Below are positions 1 through 8,510 of a stretch of 64,000 nucleotides of DNA, one piece after another. Made by a program: the position numbers and the translations under genes. The notes below the pieces were generated by a model. That model worked only from the letters and a program-made list of their open reading frames with translations. It was not told where the DNA came from and searched no databases. The stretch comes from Acidobacteriota bacterium (lineage in GTDB: Bacteria > Acidobacteriota > Terriglobia > Bryobacterales > UBA6623): the NCBI GenBank assembly GCA_016125275.1, contig WGMB01000008.1:165884-229883 (forward strand), given 5' to 3'. How positions within the stretch are numbered: position 1 is the first letter of the stretch; each line of letters opens with the position of its first letter.

Positions 1-1
1 A

Positions 2-472
2 GGGAGCGGTCGCCTCACCCGCGCGACGTTCGGCAAGACCGACCGCAACGGGCCGCTCGAAGGGTTCTTGCGGAACTTCTGCGCCTCCTACCCCGGCCGG
101 TTTGTACGCGCCGGATTCCGGGCGGCGGCGCCGGCCGAGCGGACGCGGCTGCGATTCGTCTTCTGCGTGGACGCCGACCGCGGCTTCGAACCCGCCAGCG
201 CCGTCTTCCGGGTCCGCTACGCCGCCCCGAGCGTCGGCCTGAGGCCGCAGCAGATCCCGACCGAAGAGGCTCCGCTGGCGATTCGGCAGTTCGACGCCGC
301 CAATGTGGGCCGCACCGTCGAGGTTCCGGTCGACGTGGGCAAGCTCGAGGCCGGCGAGGAGCTGTGGTTCACGTTGGAGCGCGACTGGAGCCACGAAGCC
401 GACAAGCTGCGTTCCACGGTTCACCTGTTGCAGGTCATCGTCGAGGAGGGATCGAGCCGCAATGCCGGCTGA
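2..472 (+). CDS. Hypothetical protein, 3' part only (eCIS-locus associated)
   Basis: The reading frame is open from base 2, so the 5' end lies outside the window; 156 codons are visible. I do not recognise a family. The C-terminal part alternates beta-type hydrophobic patterns and ends in a segment rich in Glu, Leu and Val. Its stop overlaps the start of the next gene (ATG at 462) by 11 bp. This tight overlap and the shared strand put it in one operon with the DUF6519/beta-helix genes, so it is likely part of the same contractile-injection-system locus. Function unknown. Confidence 0.6.
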   Translation, partial: GSGRLTRATFGKTDRNGPLEGFLRNFCASYPGRFVRAGFRAAAPAERTRLRFVFCVDADRGFEPASAVFRVRYAAPSVGLRPQQIPTEEAPLAIRQFDAANVGRTVEVPVDVGKLEAGEELWFTLERDWSHEADKLRSTVHLLQVIVEEGSSRNAG

Positions 473-3400
473 GGACATCACCCGACTGCTCGACCCGGCG
501 CCGAAGCGCTACGTCGGCGCCCGGCTGCAGCAGGGCCGCGCGCTCGTGGATTCGGACTACAACGAGGGCCGCCGCGCCGACGCCCAGGAGTTGCAAACCG
601 TCGTCCGCGAGATCGTCGGAGCCAAGGCGACCCCGGACGACGGCTTCCTGCCGGACTTGAAGGCCGGGATGCTCGTCAAATCGCAACTGGTGCGGTTCGG
701 CTCCTACGTGCAGGCGTTCGTGCTGCCTTACAAGATTCGCCCCGGCGTGCTCTACGTGGGCGGCTGGCGGTTCGAACAGGAAGAAGCCGAGCCGGTCGTC
801 TTCCAGCGGGAATACCTGCAAATCGGCCCGGCCACCGCCCCGCGCGCCGCCGTCGGCGTGCAGCGTCAGCTCACCTACCTGCGCGGCTGGGAGCAGCCCG
901 TCTCCGCCGTGGAAGACTCCGAGGTGCTCGAAGCCGCCATGCAGGGGGCGGACGGCGGCGTTCGTATTCGCCGTATGCGGCAGGTGGAGACCCGCCACGT
1001 AGACGCCGCCGACTGCTCTGCGGCCTTCGACCAAGTGCTCGAAGAGCTGGGCGACGGCTCGACGGCCACTTACGACGCGGCCACCTGCGAGCTCCGCTCC
1101 AACGCCCGTCTGCAGATGGGCTTCTTCGGCGAAGCCTCCGGCGACTGCGAGGGCTGCGAGCCGGCGCTGCGAGGCAAGTACCTGGGCGGCGAGAACCACA
1201 CCATCCAGTTGATGCTCGCCACGCCCAACAGCTACGTCTGGGCCTTCGACAACGGCGCGCCGCTCTACCGCGCCAAGCTCACCGTGGACGCCGACGGCGG
1301 GGCGACCGTCGAGATGCTCACGCCGCCCAAGGACCGCTTTCACGAACCCGTTCTCAACCAGGTGATCGAGATCCTGCCCTGGTCCGTGCTGCTCGAGAAC
1401 GGCCGCCCCACCGGTGGCAAGGGCGGCCAGCAGAATCTGACCAACGAGCGGATCGCCGCGCCGGCGGGCTTCTTCGCCGAGGTCGACGCCCCGTATGTGG
1501 GCGGCAGCCGGTCCTTCCACGCCCGGGTGGACGCCGCCAGCCTCTCGCAGATCGGCATTTCGGTCAACAAAGGCGCCGGCAAGAGCGAGACCAAGGCCGA
1601 GATGGCGGTGCAATCGGGGTCCACGCCCGCCGCCGAAGTCATCGCGCTCGAGTGGGACCCCAGCCATCCCCACGCGGCGGAGCTCAACGGCAACGATCCC
1701 TCGACGCCCGAGCTCGAGACCTACGTCTTCCTGCGCCTCTGGCACGTCAAGAAGGCGGGCGGCCCGCTCACCATCCCCATCTCGTCCAAGGCCCCTCTGG
1801 GACGGACCGGACTGGTCCCGACCTTCACCGGCTCCGGCCGCCGAGGAGACTTCTGGCGCGCGACCGTGCGGACGGCCGCCCGCGACGAGATCCTGCCGCT
1901 GGCGCTGATGCGTCCCGGAGGCATGCCGCCGGACGGCCCGCGCGAGGTGGTCGCCCCGCTCGCCCTGGTGGAATGGAGCTCGCCGTTCGGCGTCAGCCAC
2001 CAGGTCGTCTCCATCCACGACTGCCGCCCGAGCCTGCCCGCCATCACCCAGAAGGGCTGCTGCACCTATGTGGTCGGCACGGGCTCGGCGGGCCACTTCC
2101 AGTCCATCCAGCAGGCCGTGGACGCCCTCCCTCCGCAAGGCGGACGCATCTGCGTCCTGCCGGGAACCTACGCCGAGGAAATCCGCATCGCCGGACGCGA
2201 CCACGTGACGCTCTGCGGCTGTGGAGACCGGACTATCCTGGCCTCCCCGCAGCCCTCGGCCGAAGCGCTGCTCGACCTGCCAGGGAGCGCCTCCCACGCC
2301 GGCGCGGCGCCGCGCATCGTGGTCGAGAGCCTCTCGATCCAGGCCGCCGGGCAGATCGGCGTTCTGGCTACCGGCGCGGGCGTCGAGCTGCGCGATCTGT
2401 CGATCGAAACGTCCCCCACGGGCGACCAGCCGACGCCGAGCGCCGTGCGGGCGCTGCAAGCCGAGCGTCTGCGGCTGACCGATAGTCGCATCCACATGGT
2501 CGGCGGCGCACTTTCCCACCACGCCGCGGTCTATCTCGACATCCTCGAAGACGGCCTGCTCGAGCGCAATCGCATCGAAACCGGCGGCCGCGCCGAGCAA
2601 GGGCGCGTCGACGCCTGGGGCGGCGTACAGATCGCAGGCGGCTCCCGGCGCGTGGAGCTGCGCGGCAACGAGATCGTCGGCGGCCGCGGCCACGGCGTCA
2701 CCCTCGGCAGCGCTCGTTTTCGAGCGCCCGACGGCAGCTCTCTCGGCCTCGAAGGCGCTGGCTTGGGACAGAGCGGCGCCGACGCGCCGTTCGCGTTCTC
2801 CGGACAGATCGAACCGGTCGAGCGCGCCGGCGACAACGGTGAGACTCTGCTCTACTACCCCGAGCCCGAACCGGCCATCGAAGACCTTCTGCTGGCTGAC
2901 AACTCGATCCACGGCTTCCGCGGCAGCGGCGTGGCGTCCCTGGCGCTGGAGGTTCGGCACGACGAGGTCGCCTCCGGCCCGCCGCTGTGCATGCGGCGCA
3001 CGACCTTCGCCGTCGAACGGGCGGTCCTGCGCGACAACTGCATCGAACGCAACGCCCGAGGGCTCGCCGGAGACCTCGGCGAAGATCGCACGCGCGGCGG
3101 AATCATCCTCTCGGAAGCCCGTCGGCTGGATGTCATCGGCAACCGCATCGAGCTCAACGGAATGGACGGCGAAGCCGCAGCCGGGCCGGTCTGCGGCGTC
3201 TATGTCGGCTTTGGCGAGGACGTCGTCATCGCCGAGAACCGCATCGCCGGCAACGGCCGCCTCCCTGACGACGCCGAGAACACGCCCGGCCTGCTCGGCG
3301 GGATCGTGCTGCGGCGCCCAGGCGCGCTGCGGCTGCCGGACGTGACCTTGGAGGCGACGGTCCAGAGCGTGCGGGTGCTGCGCAACACGGTGGAGAGTCC

Positions 3401-4172
3401 GCGAGGCCCCGCTCTGTCGATGGTCGCCGGCGGCCCCTGCTCGGTGCTTGCCAATCACTTCGAGACCACCACCCGGGCGGGCGGCTTCGCCAACGGAGCC
3501 CTGACCGTCACGGTGTTGCAGCCGGGTCGCCCCTGGGAAGCCGTCGACCTGCCGCCGAACGAGCCCAGTCCGACGCGCTGGGAACAGCCGGTGGGCTCGC
3601 AGGACTATCTCGGCGGGCGGGCGCAGCAGATCGAGGCGACCGGCGGGCTCATCTTCAGCGGCAACCAGATCACCACCCATGGGCTCGGCGAGGACGAGAG
3701 CTCGCTCTCTGTGCCGGTCCTCATCGCCGCCACCGACGGCGTGGTGATGTCCGGCAACCAGCTCAGCGCCGAGGCCCCTCGGCGGTCGATTCTGGCGCAC
3801 TGCTGGGTGGTCGGCTCCACCGTCAACGTCTCCCACAACCGCATCGCCGAGGGCATCGAGACAACCAGGCTCTCCCTGCTCGTCGCCGCGCCGATGCTGA
3901 CGCTCGCCGAAGACAACATCCTCACGCACTGCCCGGCCGTCTACGGGGGGCTCAACCACGGCAACCCCCTCTACTTCGCCGACGAAGGCAACCTGCACTG
4001 GTTCCGCATGCAGAACCGCCGCTGCGAGTCGCAAGCGGCGGAGATCTTCCCCGATCTGCAGAACACGCTCGACACGCTGTTCGGCATCGGCCAGCCCTCG
4101 GGGCCGAACGTGGCCGCAAACGTGGAGTCGCGCTTCGTCGGAAACACTCTTTTTCGGAGGTTCGATTCATGA
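462..4172 (+). CDS. DUF6519-like / right-handed beta-helix protein (first paralogue)
   Basis: 1236 residues. The start is the ATG at 462, preceded by GAGGAGGG at 443-450; the frame is open further upstream but that would overlap the previous gene by more. The first 40 residues (LLDPAPKRYVGARLQQGR, then a VDSDYNE stretch) match the hallmark start of DUF6519 proteins, which I know from phage-like and eCIS gene clusters. Residues from about 545 begin with SIQQAVDALP and LPGTYAEE, the usual opening of a parallel beta-helix (pectate-lyase-like) fold. Many short repeats with N-x-I-x-G/N turns follow to the end. No signal peptide is seen. It overlaps the next, paralogous gene by 4 bp (ATGA). Beta-helix domains in tail-like particles are typically fibre or receptor-binding parts, so a surface-recognition role is a reasonable inference, not shown. 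Confidence 0.75.
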   Translation: MPAEDITRLLDPAPKRYVGARLQQGRALVDSDYNEGRRADAQELQTVVREIVGAKATPDDGFLPDLKAGMLVKSQLVRFGSYVQAFVLPYKIRPGVLYVGGWRFEQEEAEPVVFQREYLQIGPATAPRAAVGVQRQLTYLRGWEQPVSAVEDSEVLEAAMQGADGGVRIRRMRQVETRHVDAADCSAAFDQVLEELGDGSTATYDAATCELRSNARLQMGFFGEASGDCEGCEPALRGKYLGGENHTIQLMLATPNSYVWAFDNGAPLYRAKLTVDADGGATVEMLTPPKDRFHEPVLNQVIEILPWSVLLENGRPTGGKGGQQNLTNERIAAPAGFFAEVDAPYVGGSRSFHARVDAASLSQIGISVNKGAGKSETKAEMAVQSGSTPAAEVIALEWDPSHPHAAELNGNDPSTPELETYVFLRLWHVKKAGGPLTIPISSKAPLGRTGLVPTFTGSGRRGDFWRATVRTAARDEILPLALMRPGGMPPDGPREVVAPLALVEWSSPFGVSHQVVSIHDCRPSLPAITQKGCCTYVVGTGSAGHFQSIQQAVDALPPQGGRICVLPGTYAEEIRIAGRDHVTLCGCGDRTILASPQPSAEALLDLPGSASHAGAAPRIVVESLSIQAAGQIGVLATGAGVELRDLSIETSPTGDQPTPSAVRALQAERLRLTDSRIHMVGGALSHHAAVYLDILEDGLLERNRIETGGRAEQGRVDAWGGVQIAGGSRRVELRGNEIVGGRGHGVTLGSARFRAPDGSSLGLEGAGLGQSGADAPFAFSGQIEPVERAGDNGETLLYYPEPEPAIEDLLLADNSIHGFRGSGVASLALEVRHDEVASGPPLCMRRTTFAVERAVLRDNCIERNARGLAGDLGEDRTRGGIILSEARRLDVIGNRIELNGMDGEAAAGPVCGVYVGFGEDVVIAENRIAGNGRLPDDAENTPGLLGGIVLRRPGALRLPDVTLEATVQSVRVLRNTVESPRGPALSMVAGGPCSVLANHFETTTRAGGFANGALTVTVLQPGRPWEAVDLPPNEPSPTRWEQPVGSQDYLGGRAQQIEATGGLIFSGNQITTHGLGEDESSLSVPVLIAATDGVVMSGNQLSAEAPRRSILAHCWVVGSTVNVSHNRIAEGIETTRLSLLVAAPMLTLAEDNILTHCPAVYGGLNHGNPLYFADEGNLHWFRMQNRRCESQAAEIFPDLQNTLDTLFGIGQPSGPNVAANVESRFVGNTLFRRFDS

Positions 4173-7100
4173 CCTCGACCGATATCTCCCGCCTCCTGCT
4201 GCAACCCAAGAAACACTACGCCGGCGCCCGTCTCCAGCAGGGACGCGTCCTCATCGACTCCGACTTCAACGAAGAAGCGCAACTCGACGACGAAGAGCAG
4301 CGCCGTATCCTCGGTGACGTGATCGGCCCTACGGGCAGCCCCGACGAGGGCTTCGCCGTCGATTTGGCTTTGGGCGACGAGGTCATCCCGCAGGCGATCT
4401 CCTACAACGGCGGACCCGCCGTGGACGTGCTTCCGTACCGCCTGAAGCCCGGCGCGCTCTACGTGGGTGGCCTGCGGTTTGTGCAGGAGCAGCGCGAGAT
4501 CGGCGGGCTGGCCGGCGGAGAGGTCGTCGCGTTGCAACGCGAGCACCTGCAAATGGGCCCCGGCGACGCCCCTCTGGCTCAACCCGGCGTAACGCATTCG
4601 CAGTTCGTCTACCTGCACGCCTGGGAGCAGTGCGTGACCGCCACGGAAGACGAGGAGCTTCGCGAGCGGGCCCTGGGCGGGCTGGACACTTCCACGCGGG
4701 TGCGTCGCATGGCCCAGGTCCTGGTCGACGAGGTTGAGAACGGCGGCGACTGCCTGGCCGCCTGGACGACCGTCCGCCAGCGCATCGAGAACGCGACCGG
4801 CGGCGCCTTCGACGCCCACGGCGTGCGGCTGCGCTCGTCGGCGCGTCTGCGGCTGGCCTTCGCGCCCGGCGAGGCGCTCGACGCTTGCGCGCCCTGCTCC
4901 CCGGACGACCCGGGCCGCTATCTCGGCGCCAACAACCAGGCCATCCGCATCATGCTGGTGGCGGCCGACCGCTACGTCTGGGCCTTTGACAACGCCTCGC
5001 CGGTCTACCGCGTGCGGCTCGGCGAGCCGTCCGGCGGCAGCGTCCGGGTGGAGATGCTCACCGAGCCGCGCGACGAGGCGCACTGGCCGCTGCGCAACAG
5101 CGTGGTCGAGTTTCTGCCGTGGGGAGCCCTGCTCGACAACGGCCAGAAGGTCGCCCAGGAGCCGGGAGCGTTTCTGCGCGTGGACGACGGCTTCGATCCC
5201 GACGACGGCTCGTTCGGCCTCACCGCGGCGGACGCCCTGCAACTGCAAGCCCTGACCGCCGAGTGGGACGCCGCGCACCCGGACCGTCCGCAGCTTCCGA
5301 ACGACAACGACCCCAACGGCCGCTACTTCTACCTGAGGATGTGGCATCGCCTCGACGACGAGGCCGACCCCGTACTGCTGGACGTAGCCGGTCCGCATAC
5401 CCTGCTGCTGCGCCAAGGGCTGGACCCGCAGTTCACCGGCGCGGGCAATCCGGGAGACTACTGGGTCGCCGCCCTACGCCCCAACACGCCGCACGTCATC
5501 GTCCCCTGGGATCTCACCCAGACCGGCGGGGTGGAACCGCACGGGCCGGCGCACTACTACACGCCTCTGTCGCTCATCACCTTCCGGCCGCCGCAGGCCG
5601 GCGAGCACGCCAACGCCGAGGTCGTCGAGGCCGTCTCGGACTGTCGCCAACGGTTCCGGCCGCTGGTGGACCGCGACGGCTGCTGCACGCACACCGTGGG
5701 CGACGGCGTCACCTCCATCGGCGACTACTCCTCGATTCAAGACGCGGTGGACAACTTGCCGCAGGAAGGCGGCAAGGTCTGCGTGCTGCCCGGGACCTAC
5801 GCCGAGGAAGTCCTCGTCCGCTGGGACGACGTAACCATCGAGGGCTGCGGCCCGCAGACCCACATCGTCTCTCCGGCCGGAGAGTCCGCCGCGTCCGCCC
5901 TGATCCTCGTCCGCGCCGCGAACTTCACCTTGCGCAAGCTCACGCTGTCGACCAACGGACAAGTCGGCGTACTGGTCGAGGAGGCGCCCGAGGGCTCGGC
6001 CGCCCGCAGCGGCGTCACCATCGACGACGTCCGCATCTCGGCCGACCAGCGCGCCGGCCTCGGCGGCCACACCCGCTCCTGCATCAGCCTGCAGAGGGTG
6101 GCCGACGCCGTCGTGCGCAACTGCCGCCTTTCGATGGACGGCTCGCTCAGCGACGACGCCACAGCCTTCGTGCGCGGCTCCAACATCCTGGTGGAAGGCT
6201 GCCGCCTCGAGAGCCTGCCGGCCGACGGCTCCACGTCGTCCTGCTGGGGCGGCCTGCAGATCGGCGGCGGCTCGCAGCACGTCACCGTGCGCCGCAACCG
6301 CATCGCCGGCGGAGTCGGCCACGGCATCACCCTGGGCAGCCTGATCTGGGTCTCCGAGACCACCCGCCGTACCGACCTCGGGGCCGGCGCAGGGCTCCAG
6401 GACACCCAAGATCCCTGCGCGCCCACCGTGGCCACCGTGCAGCCCATCGAGGTGGAAGAGGTGCGCTTCGACGCCGAAACGGCAGGCGACCTGGGCGACC
6501 TCTGGATCGTCGACAACACCATCGAGCGCATGGCCGCCAACGGCATCTCGACGCTGACGATGCTGCCGCTGGCCGAGGAAGGCGCGACCGACCGAATCAC
6601 CACCGACCGCCTCTGGATCGAACGCAACCGCATCTTCGACAACGTGGACCAGTCCACCAGCCTGCGCGAAAGGTCTCCGGTGTCGAAGGTCAAGAAGCTC
6701 GAGCCCGGCGAGGAGGAGGCTTTTGGGCAGTTCGTCGTCTCGCAGATTCCGCCCGCCGGCATCGCGCTGGTCGACGGCGAGTACATCACCATCCGCGACA
6801 ACGAGATCCGCGACAACGGGACCGGCTCGCCCGAGCAAATCTCCGGCGTCTCGATCCTCTACGGCAACGGCATCGTCATCGAGAGCAACCGCATCCAAAA
6901 CAACGGCTTGCGGCAGTCGGGGACGCTGCCCATCGCCGACCCCACTCGCGCCGGCGTCTTCGTCTCGCTGGCGGGCATCGCCTCGGACCAGCCGAACCCC
7001 GATCAGGCCGACCCCCTCGGCAGCTCCCTGCGCATCATCGGCAACGTCGTCGAGCACCCCAACGGCGGAGCGCTGGCGGTGCGCGCCACAGGGCCCGTGG

Positions 7101-7951
7101 TGGTCGAAGGCAACTACCTGCTCTCGCAAGGCAACAACGCCACCTCCCAGCAGCCCGGCGTGGCGCAGGCGGTCAAGATCGCCAACATCGGCCCGCCCTG
7201 GGAGTCGGTCGACCTGCAACCCGGCGAGCCGGCGCCCAGTCGTTGGCTGATGCCCGAGCGCACGCCGGAGTACCTCCAGCGCGACTCCACGCCCTCGGGC
7301 GCGGAAGCCCGCCTCGGGCAAGGCGGTCGCGTGCTGTTCAACAACAACCACGTGACGCTCAACTGGACCGAGCCGAGCAACGTCAGCGCCGGGCTCGCGA
7401 CGGGCTTTTCGGTAGGCATCTGCTCGCTCGACGACGTGGTATGCCACGGCAACCAGTTCGCCCTCAACGTGGAAGACCCGGGCTTGAAGAAGAGCGCCGG
7501 CGGGGGTTCGCTGGGGCGCCAGCCGCGCATCAGCGCCCATGTGGTGGTCGTGGGGGCCACCGCCAACTCCAGCCACAACCGCGTCTCCGAGGGCGTCAAC
7601 GACGCCATGATCTCGCTGCTCACCCTGGGCGGCCTGCTGGTCTCCTCCACCGGCAACGCCACCACGCACATGAGCTTCGCGTCGACCTGCAACACCTTCA
7701 CGCCCAACTCGGACCAACCGCCGTCGGCCGCGCCGGACGAACGCGTCGATCGGAACAACCTGGTCTGGCTTCGCCCGGCGGCGGAGACCAGCCGCTCGGA
7801 CCTAGTCTCTCTGAGCACGGTGCGGGCAACGGCCAATCAGCTCTTCGCCACCCTCTGCAACAGTTGCCTGGGCTTGCCGGTCGGCGAGGCGCAGACGTTC
7901 ACCTTCCAGGCCTTTGCAACCATGTTCGCCCGGGGGAACTTCGATGGTTAA
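4169..7951 (+). CDS. DUF6519-like / right-handed beta-helix protein (second paralogue)
   Basis: 1260 residues, translationally coupled to the previous gene through an ATGA overlap. It has the same architecture: an N-terminal motif (HYAGARLQQGRVLIDSDFNE) equivalent to that of its neighbour, a CC-containing junction (DGCCTHTVGDG, compare KGCCTYVVGTG upstream), then from about residue 520 a beta-helix opening (SIQDAVDNLP, LPGTYAEE) and repeated N-R-I turns to the end. It is clearly a tandem duplicate that has diverged throughout. Its stop overlaps the GNAT-like gene by 8 bp. Probably a structural or adhesive component of the injection particle or a secreted binding protein; the exact role is not known. 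Confidence 0.75.
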   Translation: MTSTDISRLLLQPKKHYAGARLQQGRVLIDSDFNEEAQLDDEEQRRILGDVIGPTGSPDEGFAVDLALGDEVIPQAISYNGGPAVDVLPYRLKPGALYVGGLRFVQEQREIGGLAGGEVVALQREHLQMGPGDAPLAQPGVTHSQFVYLHAWEQCVTATEDEELRERALGGLDTSTRVRRMAQVLVDEVENGGDCLAAWTTVRQRIENATGGAFDAHGVRLRSSARLRLAFAPGEALDACAPCSPDDPGRYLGANNQAIRIMLVAADRYVWAFDNASPVYRVRLGEPSGGSVRVEMLTEPRDEAHWPLRNSVVEFLPWGALLDNGQKVAQEPGAFLRVDDGFDPDDGSFGLTAADALQLQALTAEWDAAHPDRPQLPNDNDPNGRYFYLRMWHRLDDEADPVLLDVAGPHTLLLRQGLDPQFTGAGNPGDYWVAALRPNTPHVIVPWDLTQTGGVEPHGPAHYYTPLSLITFRPPQAGEHANAEVVEAVSDCRQRFRPLVDRDGCCTHTVGDGVTSIGDYSSIQDAVDNLPQEGGKVCVLPGTYAEEVLVRWDDVTIEGCGPQTHIVSPAGESAASALILVRAANFTLRKLTLSTNGQVGVLVEEAPEGSAARSGVTIDDVRISADQRAGLGGHTRSCISLQRVADAVVRNCRLSMDGSLSDDATAFVRGSNILVEGCRLESLPADGSTSSCWGGLQIGGGSQHVTVRRNRIAGGVGHGITLGSLIWVSETTRRTDLGAGAGLQDTQDPCAPTVATVQPIEVEEVRFDAETAGDLGDLWIVDNTIERMAANGISTLTMLPLAEEGATDRITTDRLWIERNRIFDNVDQSTSLRERSPVSKVKKLEPGEEEAFGQFVVSQIPPAGIALVDGEYITIRDNEIRDNGTGSPEQISGVSILYGNGIVIESNRIQNNGLRQSGTLPIADPTRAGVFVSLAGIASDQPNPDQADPLGSSLRIIGNVVEHPNGGALAVRATGPVVVEGNYLLSQGNNATSQQPGVAQAVKIANIGPPWESVDLQPGEPAPSRWLMPERTPEYLQRDSTPSGAEARLGQGGRVLFNNNHVTLNWTEPSNVSAGLATGFSVGICSLDDVVCHGNQFALNVEDPGLKKSAGGGSLGRQPRISAHVVVVGATANSSHNRVSEGVNDAMISLLTLGGLLVSSTGNATTHMSFASTCNTFTPNSDQPPSAAPDERVDRNNLVWLRPAAETSRSDLVSLSTVRATANQLFATLCNSCLGLPVGEAQTFTFQAFATMFARGNFDG

Positions 7952-8501
7952 GACCGTCTCGGTCTCGCGCACGCGCATCCTGCGGGAGCCCTGCGGCTGC
8001 GCCAAGGCCCGGCCGCGTCCGGCGGCGCCGCCTCCCCCGCGCGCCGTCCCCACGGCGGCGGCGCCGGTACTGGCCGTTCGGCCCGTCGCCGCGGCCGACC
8101 TGCCCTGGGTGCAGGCCTGGACGACGCAGTTGGCTCTGCCGGCGCCCAAGTCCCGCCGGGTCCGCTCGTTCATCCTGCTCAAGGACCAGGAGCGAATCGG
8201 CTACCTTTCGGCGCGCGACAGCATGCTCGACGCCGGCAACGGCCGCGAGCCCGTGCTCTGGATCGTGGCGGCCTTCTTGACGCCCGCGAACCGCGGCCAG
8301 GGTCTGATCCTCAAGTACGGCGAGATCCTCTCGCGCGACTACCACCGCTCCGGCGCGGTGGGCGCCCGCATCGCCGCCAACAACGCCCGCATGCACAAGA
8401 TCATGGAAGCCGGCCGTTGGAAGAAGCTGCGCACCACCCGCCGCTTCACCGACTACATCTTGGAGCTCGAGGCGCCCTACCAAGCCGTCCGCAGGAGGTA
8501 G
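7944..8501 (+). CDS. GNAT-like acetyltransferase-fold protein
   Basis: 185 residues, start ATG at 7944 inside the end of the preceding gene. Residues 1-45 are a proline/alanine-rich linker containing a CGC motif. From about residue 45 (VLAVRPVAAADLPWVQAW) the pattern follows the GNAT fold. The middle has VAAFLTPANRGQG, resembling the acetyl-CoA-binding R/Q-x-x-G-x-G/A loop, followed by a helix and the late N-x-x-M-x-K-x-x-E-A-G-R-W element. GNAT-like proteins in such loci can be cargo or modifiers, and the position between the beta-helix genes and the DUF4157 protein implies a role tied to the particle. Substrate unknown. Confidence 0.6.
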   Translation: MVKTVSVSRTRILREPCGCAKARPRPAAPPPPRAVPTAAAPVLAVRPVAAADLPWVQAWTTQLALPAPKSRRVRSFILLKDQERIGYLSARDSMLDAGNGREPVLWIVAAFLTPANRGQGLILKYGEILSRDYHRSGAVGARIAANNARMHKIMEAGRWKKLRTTRRFTDYILELEAPYQAVRRR

Positions 8502-8510
8502 CGACAAACC

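Noticed and set aside
435..4034. A leftward ORF of 1199 codons opposite the first beta-helix gene
   Set aside because: It is the antisense shadow of a GC-rich real gene; the composition is His/Arg/Ala/Val-rich without motifs, and the plus-strand gene has clear domains and operon coupling.
5119..8280. A 1053-codon plus-strand ORF overlapping the second beta-helix gene and the GNAT gene
   Set aside because: Arg/Pro/His-rich translation typical of the wrong frame in GC-rich DNA; no start context, and it spans two real genes.
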